From assembly GCA_946480085.1 (NCBI GenBank), contig CAMLHZ010000001.1:434001-498000 (forward strand): DNA of 64,000 nucleotides. Direction: 5' to 3'. Numbering within the stretch: position 1 is the stretch's first letter; the number at the start of each line of letters is the position of its first letter. Origin of the DNA: an uncultured Flavobacteriales bacterium (GTDB lineage: Bacteria; Bacteroidota; Bacteroidia; Flavobacteriales; Crocinitomicaceae). A program made the translations under genes and the position numbers. The notes beneath the pieces were generated by a model. It was not told the DNA's origin. It worked only from the letters and a program-made list of their open reading frames with translations, and searched no databases. Of this stretch, positions 43,057 through 51,211 are shown in pieces.

Positions 43057-45402
43057 ATGAAGAAATTGATCTTGATGCTCCTTTTACTTGGAGCCAATGG
43101 GTTGTCTTTTGCACAAACCCAAAACATGTCCGGCGACCTCACCAAATATTGGTACTACCGCTGGCGTTTGCGCAATGATTTTATGGTGATGGGTGAAGGA
43201 CCAGGGAAGAGTTTGGTAATGCAAGAGCGAAACATAGAAAGAAGAGATGTGATTCTTTTCGCCGATGCTACATTGATGCATGGTTATTATCTCTCTATGT
43301 TAGCTATCGAGCATAAAATCTTGAGTGATTTAGGCAGGTATGAGGATTTGAAAAACAATGAACGGGAATTGTACTATGCAATGAAGGCCGTTGAGCGATT
43401 GGATAAATTTGCAGAAACTATTTATTCTGATGCGACAACTGGCTCTAACGATACCAGTTATCGACTCACGGATATTGCTCAAAGACCTTGTCGAAATGGG
43501 TTCTTTTTTCGAGACGATGTTCCACCTACATTCTTGAATTTAAATCCTGGTCTTTCTCCTAATCTATTTACAAGTAATTATTATCAATTGAATAATCATA
43601 AAACAGGGATTCATTATGGTGATTTGTATTTTAATAAAGGGGATTATGAAGGATTATGGAAACATTTTGACTCAGATGAAGAAGATGGTGAACCGCCTTA
43701 TTTAACTAGACCCTTACTCAATGAACCTCAATTCCCTATTGTCAATTTCGAGAAAGGAAGGGAATTAGAACAACATAGCATAGGCGAGGAAAGCCAGGAT
43801 CAACTGATCCGTTTGATTCTAGGATTTGTTACAATCGTTAAATCAATACCGAACCAAGAATTTTATATTGATCTTAACATGGATGGGATCGATGATGCGA
43901 CATATAATTTTAATGAGGAATCGAGACGTAACTTCACAAATATGATAGGACGATTAACGGGTCACTTTAAAGGGACGAATGAAGTTCCAGTTGATGAAGT
44001 GCAATTTCAAGCATATGCGGGACTTTTAAATCCACCTTTCCCATGGAAAATACTGAATCCAAGATATGATAGAACTTTAGGCGGTTACATAGGTCCTTTT
44101 AAACCCCCAATGCAGTCTCTTGTTCCAATGATGTTTACACCACAAAACGATTTGGACCTAACTCATGTCTCACAGTGTTTAGGAAATCCGAGTACCTTCT
44201 ATGGATCGTTATGGCATACTGGCACAGCAGTTGGATACAATGATTTTGTAAATGCAAAAATGGCATTATTGATGAATTGCACTTCTAATACAGGCAATGA
44301 TAATGCGTTGAAAACTGTTCCAAGGAGTATTTACAATGAATCAAAAGGAAGCGGACGCAAATTACATGGTTTTTATGTTCCTCTTTATGACTATTTATGG
44401 GGATGGAATGCAAATACCAAAAATGACAAAGAACGAAAAGCTGAATCTTATGAATTGGCGAATACATGGATTTCAAATGCTCCTTGCGTAGGACCACATA
44501 ATTTTGCACGCAGTTATTGGGTTCCCGGACCAACTCAACCAGATGGTCCCTTTTCAGTTGATCAGTTTCAAACCACAGGAGCTCCTCCTTACTGGAATAC
44601 TCCATTTCTTTTTGACAATGAGTTCAGCAGGTATGACGATGGTATTGCAGAAAATGGAAATATTGCAGAAGGTTGGTTCTCAGGAATGGATTATATGTTG
44701 CTATATAATTTAATATACGCCAATGCAGATTATGAACGTCCAATGTATCACGATTTGATAAATCGAGTTATTGATTTTGAAGTCAACACGGATAATTCTA
44801 ACCAATTGATGGAATATACGAGTACAGGTTTATTGCTAGGTGCTTTTGAAGACATGCATGTGAAAAGCTACATACATGGAAATCAGATTGTTGAAATGAA
44901 AGCCTTGGATTATGTGGAATTGAATAATGGTGCGGATATTGATCCATCATCGAGTGGGCAAATTCATATTTATACAGATCAAATTACGTGTACATTTGGA
45001 GGAAACACGGGTGTCAGTAATCCTTATAATCTTGAAGAATGTCAAACATGTGGGCTGGAGGCTCAAATTTCTTCTGCGATAGCACCAAAATCTACTCAGA
45101 GAATATATAGTTTGATACCAGAAACAATGCCTTTGACTATAGAGGAGTTAAATGAGCTTACTGAAGAAGATTCAGAAATCAATAGTGTTGATATTTATCC
45201 CAATCCAACAAAAGGTGTTTTTTCTGTTTATACAAACTTTCATTATTCCGAGTTATTAATTATTGATGGTATAGGTAGAGTTGTGGGTAAGTTTGATTTA
45301 AATAACGATTATGATATTTCAAATCTACCTAATGGGATTTATATGGTAATTTTAATTAACGATGAAAATGAAAAGAGGCACACTAAGATTGTTAAGGATT
45401 AG
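43057..45402 (+). CDS. Large secreted protein of unknown function, T9SS cargo
   Basis: The product has 781 residues, with a signal peptide (MKKLILMLLLLGANGLSFAQ) and a long Tyr/Asn-rich body without a recognised domain (KYWYYRWRLRNDFMVMGEGPG near the start). The C-terminal 75 residues are a T9SS sorting domain (SVDIYPNPTKGVFSVYTNF ... LPNGIYMVILINDENEK). It begins 4 bases after the broken fibre gene and its end overlaps a lipoprotein gene, so it belongs to one operon of four genes. It appears more AT-rich from about 43500 onward than its neighbours. No catalytic motif was found. Confidence 0.78.
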   Translation: MKKLILMLLLLGANGLSFAQTQNMSGDLTKYWYYRWRLRNDFMVMGEGPGKSLVMQERNIERRDVILFADATLMHGYYLSMLAIEHKILSDLGRYEDLKNNERELYYAMKAVERLDKFAETIYSDATTGSNDTSYRLTDIAQRPCRNGFFFRDDVPPTFLNLNPGLSPNLFTSNYYQLNNHKTGIHYGDLYFNKGDYEGLWKHFDSDEEDGEPPYLTRPLLNEPQFPIVNFEKGRELEQHSIGEESQDQLIRLILGFVTIVKSIPNQEFYIDLNMDGIDDATYNFNEESRRNFTNMIGRLTGHFKGTNEVPVDEVQFQAYAGLLNPPFPWKILNPRYDRTLGGYIGPFKPPMQSLVPMMFTPQNDLDLTHVSQCLGNPSTFYGSLWHTGTAVGYNDFVNAKMALLMNCTSNTGNDNALKTVPRSIYNESKGSGRKLHGFYVPLYDYLWGWNANTKNDKERKAESYELANTWISNAPCVGPHNFARSYWVPGPTQPDGPFSVDQFQTTGAPPYWNTPFLFDNEFSRYDDGIAENGNIAEGWFSGMDYMLLYNLIYANADYERPMYHDLINRVIDFEVNTDNSNQLMEYTSTGLLLGAFEDMHVKSYIHGNQIVEMKALDYVELNNGADIDPSSSGQIHIYTDQITCTFGGNTGVSNPYNLEECQTCGLEAQISSAIAPKSTQRIYSLIPETMPLTIEELNELTEEDSEINSVDIYPNPTKGVFSVYTNFHYSELLIIDGIGRVVGKFDLNNDYDISNLPNGIYMVILINDENEKRHTKIVKD

Positions 45403-45820
45403 TATTCCGGTATTATTTCTATTAGTATTATTAGGTTGTGAAAAGTATTATCCAAAAGATTTGTCTGTGGGTGTGTATGAGGTAAACGGAATATACAATT
45501 ATCCTAATGACTCAAGCGTAACTGAAATTTTTGATTATTATGGTCCAGTGAAGACTCAGGGAGATTTGAGATTTACAGTCTCTGCTTCTGGAATGACGAA
45601 ATCAATTTCCTTTAATCAGGCGAAATTAAATTCTGGAACGATAACCTTCCAAATCCAAAACCTGAATTCAGGAGTTATGTCTAATTTGCTTTGCTCGTTT
45701 GAAACCATTGAAATCAAGAAAGATTACATAAAAATTCAATTTAGCACTGAAAGCTATCAAGGAGATATAGGTTTTATAGCTTTTTTGAGTGGTGAACTAA
45801 CGTTTAAGAAAATACAATGA
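45362..45820 (+). CDS. Lipoprotein, hypothetical
   Basis: The product has 152 residues, with MKMKRGTLRLLRISIPVLFL leading to lipobox LLGC. The mature part is a small beta-rich domain (GVYEVNGIYNYPNDSS, GDLRFTVSASGMTK). It overlaps the preceding secreted protein gene by 41 bases in a different frame and the next gene by 4 bases, so the three are translated as a unit. The family is not recognised. ATG at 45368 is an alternative start. Confidence 0.66.
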   Translation: MKMKRGTLRLLRISIPVLFLLVLLGCEKYYPKDLSVGVYEVNGIYNYPNDSSVTEIFDYYGPVKTQGDLRFTVSASGMTKSISFNQAKLNSGTITFQIQNLNSGVMSNLLCSFETIEIKKDYIKIQFSTESYQGDIGFIAFLSGELTFKKIQ

Positions 45821-46335
45821 GATATTTCGCAACTGTTCCATTATTGATATTGTTTGTTTTCATTTCTGGCTGCAGAAAGGAAAACGCAAAGCACGACTAT
45901 ATCTATTCTTTGACCTTTTCAAATGGTGAACAGGTTCAGATGGAAGTCACCATACGTGAGAAACCAAAGGCCTACACTGATAAATCGGATAAAACCTTTT
46001 GGAAGAATAATAAGGATTACATCGCAATTGTTTATGGCAATCCAGTGGATGGCACGATAAACCGTATAATTGGTTCGTCGTTGATGATGATAAAGACGGA
46101 GGATAAAAAACTCATCACAAATGCCAAATCCTACATTAGATTGTCTAACAGCAGTTTCACAGGAGTTTCTGATTTTGAAATGCTTGGCTCATTCACTTCA
46201 AGCGGAGAATACAAACGTTTTGGACGGAGAATAACCGTTGAAGCAGGCACATTTTCTTTTGAATGGAATAATGCTGAAGAAGTTGGTAAAAACGACACAA
46301 TTCTCACCGGAACCTGGACGTTAAAACGGGACTGA
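45817..46335 (+). CDS. Lipoprotein, hypothetical
   Basis: The product has 172 residues with a lipoprotein signal (MRYFATVPLLILFVFISGC). The mature region is beta-rich (YIYSLTFSNGEQVQMEVTI, SYIRLSNSSFTGVSDFEMLG) and ends in ILTGTWTLKRD. It overlaps the previous lipoprotein by 4 bases (ATGA). Both lipoproteins presumably serve the large T9SS protein upstream. Confidence 0.68.
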   Translation: MRYFATVPLLILFVFISGCRKENAKHDYIYSLTFSNGEQVQMEVTIREKPKAYTDKSDKTFWKNNKDYIAIVYGNPVDGTINRIIGSSLMMIKTEDKKLITNAKSYIRLSNSSFTGVSDFEMLGSFTSSGEYKRFGRRITVEAGTFSFEWNNAEEVGKNDTILTGTWTLKRD

Positions 46336-46347
46336 GTTGGGTTTATA

Positions 46348-46453
46348 CTCTTTTTAACACATAATCACATAGCCTTTTCTCACATAGAAATATAGTTTGT
46401 TGCAGTATAAAAACTATGTGTCTATGTTCCAACTATATCTCTATGTGTTTTTT
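46348..46453 (+). terminator. Inverted-repeat terminator made of the ACATAG repeat, copy B
   Basis: CACATAGAAATATAGTT (46381-46397) pairs at 16 of 17 positions with AACTATATCTCTATGTG (46431-46447), and a run of six T follows. It lies between the end of the lipoprotein operon and the convergent MCE gene. It shares blocks with the repeat at 41761-41836. Confidence 0.7.
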
Positions 46454-47416
46454 CTACGGATTATCCGTTTTTGCCTTTCCCTCTGCTTTTGCCTTCCGCT
46501 TAAACGCCTTCCGCAACAAGAAACTATACTTCAGCGCTTCCAGGTTTTCGTTCAAGGTTTCCGAACTCTGTTCTAGATTGGCAATGGTCTTTTTAATCTC
46601 AGCTCCGGTTTTTTCGTCCCGCATTAAAACGCCCATCGGACTGTTTGGATTTGCTGCTGCTTCTTTCAAATCCTTGACTGCGGCATCGGCATTTGCGGCC
46701 ATTGTTTCCAATTGTTTCATACTTGCTTGCAACGACTTAAATACGGTTGTATCGGTGACGAGGTCATTCGCTAATGTTCCTTTATCGTCGAGTTTGCCAG
46801 CGTAAGCATTCAAAGAAGTGATGAAAACTTGTGCACTCGCTGTAGCTGCTTGTAACGAAGCAGAAGTTTGTGCCAGGTTGTTGTAGATATCATCTTTCGT
46901 CAATAATTTACCAAGTGTTCCTTCACCATTCGCCAGTTTTTCTGTCAACGCCAGAATATTTATATTGTTTTTTTGCAAGGTCACCATGATTTCTTCTGTC
47001 GATAGGGCCATTTCGTTTGCTAATCTATCGCCTTCTTTTACCGGACCAGCTTCCTGAGTTCCGCCGTAGATCACCAGAATCTTGTTACCGATTAGTCCGT
47101 CGCTGCTTAATTTCACCATGGCATCTTTGCGGATGAATTTTTGGGACTCAATATTGATGTTCATAATGACCAATACTTTAGACTCACCAATCAGCTTCAT
47201 CTTCTTCACGGTCCCAATCTTCACTCCGGAAAACCAAATATTGTTCCCTTCCTGTAAACCGTTCACATCAGTGAATACGGTAGAAATGGTCATTTTCTTC
47301 TGAAAAGTGGAATGCAGGTTTCCAACGGATAATACACCGCCAACCAGAAACAGAATTCCGATAATGATAAAAGCCCCTACTGCTATTCCACGTTTATTGT
47401 TTGATGCTTCTTTCAT
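46454..47416 (-). CDS. mlaD: MCE-domain substrate-binding protein (MlaD-like)
   Basis: The product has 320 residues. It has one N-terminal membrane helix (about 8-30, IAVGAFIIIGILFLVGGVLS), then the MCE domain at about 40-120 (ISTVFTDVNGLQEGNNIWFSGVKIGTVKKM), a helical region, and a Lys/Ala-rich C-terminus. MCE proteins bind lipids in the periplasm and pass them between membranes. It is the last gene of a three-gene ABC unit on this strand, 3 bases after the ATPase. Confidence 0.85.
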   Translation of the reverse strand: MKEASNNKRGIAVGAFIIIGILFLVGGVLSVGNLHSTFQKKMTISTVFTDVNGLQEGNNIWFSGVKIGTVKKMKLIGESKVLVIMNINIESQKFIRKDAMVKLSSDGLIGNKILVIYGGTQEAGPVKEGDRLANEMALSTEEIMVTLQKNNINILALTEKLANGEGTLGKLLTKDDIYNNLAQTSASLQAATASAQVFITSLNAYAGKLDDKGTLANDLVTDTTVFKSLQASMKQLETMAANADAAVKDLKEAAANPNSPMGVLMRDEKTGAEIKKTIANLEQSSETLNENLEALKYSFLLRKAFKRKAKAEGKAKTDNP

Positions 47417-47419
47417 GAT

Positions 47420-48190
47420 TTATTGTATAAAATTGTAATCGAAAAACTGTTTTACTTGCGCATTGTCACTGGCAAAGACTTCCTTGAAAGTTCCTACTTC
47501 CGCGAAATGTCCATCGAGAAGCATAGCCACCCTGTCGCCTGTTGTTTTTGCGCAGGTTAGGTCGTGCGTAATGACAATGGATGAGGTGTTGTACTTTTCG
47601 CGTACCTCCACAATCAGCTCATTGATTTCTTCACTCGTTATTGGATCCAAACCTGAAGTCGGTTCATCGTAAAGCATGATTTCAGGTTTCAAGATAAGGG
47701 TTCGTGCAATGCCTATTCGTTTTCGTTGTCCGCCAGATAGATCGCCGGGCATGTTTTCCAGTTTGTCAATCAAACCAACAGCATTCAACACTTCTTCAAC
47801 GGCATCGTTTATTTCACTCTGCTTCAAGTGTTTTTTGTTCATCTTTAAGGGGAATTCCAGATTCTTGCGTACACTCATACTGTCGTACAATGCACTGTTT
47901 TGGAAGGAGAATCCAATTCGAAGTCGAAGTTCATCCAGTTCTTTTCCTTTGAGTTGATCTACGTTTTTACCGAGAACCTGAACATGTCCTTTATCGGGTA
48001 AAAGCAAACCTGCAATGATTTTTATGAGAACCGATTTTCCAGTTCCTGAGCGACCCAGAACGACCATGTTTTCGCCCTTCATCACTTCTAAGCTCACGTT
48101 CTTTAAAATGTGAAGCTCACCAAATGACTTGTACAAATGCTTGATGCTGATAACCGGAGTTGCTTCTATATGATGTTCCTGATGTTCCAT
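47420..48190 (-). CDS. mlaF: ABC transporter ATP-binding protein (MlaF-like)
   Basis: This ATPase of 256 residues has Walker A GRSGTGKS, signature LSGGQRKR and Walker B MLYDEPTSGLDP followed by the H-loop region (SIVITHDLTCAKTTGDR). It powers lipid movement by the MCE permease. It lies between permease and MCE genes with 9- and 3-base gaps. Confidence 0.92.
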   Translation of the reverse strand: MEHQEHHIEATPVISIKHLYKSFGELHILKNVSLEVMKGENMVVLGRSGTGKSVLIKIIAGLLLPDKGHVQVLGKNVDQLKGKELDELRLRIGFSFQNSALYDSMSVRKNLEFPLKMNKKHLKQSEINDAVEEVLNAVGLIDKLENMPGDLSGGQRKRIGIARTLILKPEIMLYDEPTSGLDPITSEEINELIVEVREKYNTSSIVITHDLTCAKTTGDRVAMLLDGHFAEVGTFKEVFASDNAQVKQFFDYNFIQ

Positions 48191-48199
48191 TTTTTAGAT

Positions 48200-48994
48200 C
48201 TAATAGTAACGAATCCAATTCGCCATTTGCACAATTACCACTTCTTCAATAAACACCAGGAACATGGCCAAAACTACAGCTTGATTGGCTGCCCGACCAA
48301 CTCCGTAAGTGCCTTGAACCGCATTGTATCCTTTGTAACAACCAATCATCCCTATGGTGAATCCGAAAACGGTAGACTTTAAAACCGAAGAGAAAATATC
48401 AAGGAAAGTGATGGTCGAAAAACCGTTATTGATGAACGTTGTCATACTTACTGCCTCGTTGGCGTGTACGCTGAAGTACGATCCGAGAAGTGCTACGAAT
48501 CCACAATACAATCCTAAAACTGGAACGGTGAGCGTACAAGCAATCACACGTGTGGTCACCAAATATTTGAACGGATTTATTGCTGAAACTTCCATTGCGT
48601 CTATCTGTTCGGTCACGCGCATCGAACCCAATTCGGCACCAATACTGGAACCCACTTTTCCTGCGCAAATCAATGCAGTAACCAGTGAAGCAAGTGCCCG
48701 AACAATGGCAATTGAAATCAGTGATGGAAGCCATGAAGTAGCTCCAAATTCCGCAAGTGATGGTCGCGACTGCTTGGTGAATACGATTCCTGTGATGAAA
48801 CCGGTTAATGTAATCAATGGCAAGGATTTTAATCCCAACTCGTAGCATTGATTGATGATTTCCCGAATGTGAAAGGGGGCTCGGAAGGCTTCCTTAAAAA
48901 ATCGGACAACAAAAAGGTACGCCTTGTAAACGTCCAGAAAATACTGGTCTATTCCTTTAGTAAAAACATATTTTCGTGGCGACTTTCTCAACAT
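48200..48994 (-). CDS. mlaE: MCE-associated ABC permease (MlaE-like)
   Basis: The product has 264 residues with about five membrane helices. The family hallmark is present (EQIDAMEVSAINPFKYLVTTRVIACTLTVP, with a conserved Glu-Asp-Met pattern), as is IGAELGSMRVTEQIDAME. It forms the inner-membrane channel for lipid transport with the ATPase and MCE protein encoded just downstream. Confidence 0.93.
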   Translation of the reverse strand: MLRKSPRKYVFTKGIDQYFLDVYKAYLFVVRFFKEAFRAPFHIREIINQCYELGLKSLPLITLTGFITGIVFTKQSRPSLAEFGATSWLPSLISIAIVRALASLVTALICAGKVGSSIGAELGSMRVTEQIDAMEVSAINPFKYLVTTRVIACTLTVPVLGLYCGFVALLGSYFSVHANEAVSMTTFINNGFSTITFLDIFSSVLKSTVFGFTIGMIGCYKGYNAVQGTYGVGRAANQAVVLAMFLVFIEEVVIVQMANWIRYY

Positions 48995-49183
48995 TCACTT
49001 TTTAGTGAAGATGGGGAAGTTCTGGAAAAAACGTCTTACATAATTTTTGGATTGGGTTACACAATACTCACTTTTTCGGAGATGTAAACAACCTGAAAAC
49101 CACGATTTTGTTGGACAATGAGAAGAAAACTGGCATGAACTTCCAGAGAGGTTTTGAAAGGTATTTTAACGTTTTAAAACAGT

Positions 49184-50431
49184 TTATTCTTCTAATTCAT
49201 TTTCTCTAAATGCTGTTGGCACCAAATTCGGAATCACCTTTAATACAATAGGAAGGAGAAGTGCTCCACCGGGCAAGAGAAAAATAGCCAAGGCCGGCAT
49301 CGATTTGGCGATATCCATGAATTGTGTTTTCACCTTTTCCTTTTCTTCTTTGGAAAGTTCGGTGCTTGTAGATTTACGAATCAGCGAAACCAATTCCTTA
49401 CTCTGTTTCAACTCAACAGCAAGTTTGTCTTTGTTTCGACCTAAAATCTTGATCCAGCGTTTCGAAACACTGTTCATCATGTTTTCAACCGACCCGGCAT
49501 CTTTTAAGTAAGAAATGTTGTTCTGATTTTCTAACACAAAGTGTTGAGCTAACATGATCGCCTGTTCAACGTCAGAATCACCTAATGAAAGCCATTCACC
49601 CAAATCGACAAGGAAATTTCGTTCCTCGTCAAGTGATTCGTGATTACAGAAAACAGTCAATGCAGAAACGTCAAGTAGAAAACGCTTTACATTCCAACCG
49701 CCTTTCAATTCGGGCTCCAATTCATTGAGTGAAGTTCCGTTCTTGAAACGTAGTTTCGCCAATTCACGTTCTTCCGTATCCAAATCGGCAGAGATAAGAA
49801 AAGTGTCGAAAAGTGCTTTTTCACTTTCTTCTACGGTTCCATCGGAGTATGCCGAAAGTGTAATGATGGCCAATGAAAGCAGCGCCAATTGCTGGTAATC
49901 GAGTGTGTTTTTCGAATTGTTTACCAAAAAATCATCAAAAAGCAGAATATCGAGATAAATGAATGCGTTGTTGAAATAGGTCAACCACGATTTTGTGCTG
50001 GACAAATGTCGTTGAACATCGCAGCGTTTGTGAAGTACGCGTTCCAGTTTTTCGGCTTTACTTTCCTTGAAGAGATAACCCAAAAACGCACCTAGCGACT
50101 GTACTCTGTGTTTTTTGTAGAATTGTTCAATCGAATTAAGAAACGCTTCTTCGGAGAATTTTTCGTCGTTATGCTGCAGATAAACAAAGAGCAGTGCTTC
50201 AAAAAGAAGAACAGTCAGGGTTTCATCTGAAGTCCACTTTGATCTGTCAAGTTCATTTCCAAACAATAATTCATTTGGATGTCCGTAAACAATTCCAGTT
50301 CGGGTAAGATAATGATGAAGAAATGCGTCATCCTGAATTCCGGGGTGTGATGGAAGTTCAAGCGAAATTTCGCCCGAATCAACGAGTTGAAGGTATTTGG
50401 CAATCCATCCTTTCGAACCTGGGGAAATCAT
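49184..50431 (-). CDS. LETM1-related biofilm-associated-type protein
   Basis: The product has 415 residues. A TerB-like helical region at about 185-300 (LLSLAIITLSAYSDGTVEESE, ALTVFCNHESLDEERNFLVD) precedes a LETM1-like C-terminus (AKSMPALAIFLLPGGALLLPIVLKVIPNLVPTAF), the combination known as the LETM1-related family of Bacteroidota. No signal peptide is seen; membrane association through the LETM1-like helix is likely. Function unknown; biofilm involvement comes only from the family name. Confidence 0.8.
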   Translation of the reverse strand: MISPGSKGWIAKYLQLVDSGEISLELPSHPGIQDDAFLHHYLTRTGIVYGHPNELLFGNELDRSKWTSDETLTVLLFEALLFVYLQHNDEKFSEEAFLNSIEQFYKKHRVQSLGAFLGYLFKESKAEKLERVLHKRCDVQRHLSSTKSWLTYFNNAFIYLDILLFDDFLVNNSKNTLDYQQLALLSLAIITLSAYSDGTVEESEKALFDTFLISADLDTEERELAKLRFKNGTSLNELEPELKGGWNVKRFLLDVSALTVFCNHESLDEERNFLVDLGEWLSLGDSDVEQAIMLAQHFVLENQNNISYLKDAGSVENMMNSVSKRWIKILGRNKDKLAVELKQSKELVSLIRKSTSTELSKEEKEKVKTQFMDIAKSMPALAIFLLPGGALLLPIVLKVIPNLVPTAFRENELEE

Positions 50432-50510
50432 GAAGTAAAATTAGTGAAAACGTGCTTACGAAAGTTAAAGTTAAGATGGAGAGAGAATAATAGATGGCGT
50501 ATTAGATATG

Positions 50511-50578
50511 AACCGCAAAGAGAATGAGAACGCAAAGGGTAGAAAAATCTTTGCGACCTTCTTTCTTTGCGTTTTTTT
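50511..50578. repeat. CGCAAAG inverted-repeat element
   Basis: AACGCAAAG (50529-50537) pairs with CTTTGCGTT (50565-50573), and CGCAAAG (50514-50520) pairs with CTTTGCG (50549-50555). A run of seven T follows on the plus strand. This resembles the widespread intergenic repeat of Bacteroidota. It lies between two minus-strand genes. Confidence 0.55.
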
Positions 50579-50606
50579 ATATGAAAATCTTTGAGTGAAA
50601 TACTAA

Positions 50607-51089
50607 TCAAGGTTTATCTCTCCCAATAAATCGCTCTGTCCCTTTCAGGAAATTGATTGCTTTTTCGATGTTCTTGTTTCTGATTTCATCAGATTTGATT
50701 CTTCCGATGTATCTCACGATTTCTTTTCTTCGTGAGGGTGGTAAACTGTCGAACAATTCTTTTTGTTGAGGATTTTCATCCAAGGCTTTCATCAATTCTG
50801 GATGTGGTGTTTCTTCTCTTGAAACAGGATCGTAGTCAACAGTAATTTCTACTTTTTCACCAATGTGCTTTGGTGAATTTTTGAGCATCGTGGTGTTGAC
50901 ATACAATCTCCAGAATCCCTGATATTTCACCAAGGTTTGGGTGTATGATTTTCCATTCAATTCGCCACAAATCGGGATTTTTCCTGAGTGCTTTCCAGCT
51001 TTTTGGATGAGCTCATCCAGTATGTTTTCGGGGACAAAAACAAATGGATTGATTCCGATAATTTCCAATTCTGCTTCGAAGTGATACAT
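50607..51089 (-). CDS. YdeI/OmpD-associated, DUF1905-type protein
   Basis: The product has 160 residues: an N-terminal DUF1905-like beta barrel (FEAELEIIGINPFVFVPE, NGKSYTQTLVKYQGFWRLYVN, TMLKNSPKHIGEKVEITVDYDP) and a C-terminal helical YdeI region (PELMKALDENPQQKELFDSLPPSRRKEIVRYIGR). Such proteins are annotated as YdeI/bacteriocin-protection-like without a proven role. It is cytoplasmic by sequence. Confidence 0.85.
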   Translation of the reverse strand: MYHFEAELEIIGINPFVFVPENILDELIQKAGKHSGKIPICGELNGKSYTQTLVKYQGFWRLYVNTTMLKNSPKHIGEKVEITVDYDPVSREETPHPELMKALDENPQQKELFDSLPPSRRKEIVRYIGRIKSDEIRNKNIEKAINFLKGTERFIGRDKP

Positions 51090-51211
51090 GACAATTCTGT
51101 TCGAAATTGAAATTACAAAAAAGGCAATGACACTTCATCAATTGTGAGCTTTAAATTTAAAGAATGCAACCACTGATTCTAATTTTGAGTCTAGCACTTG
51201 AAACCCCAATT

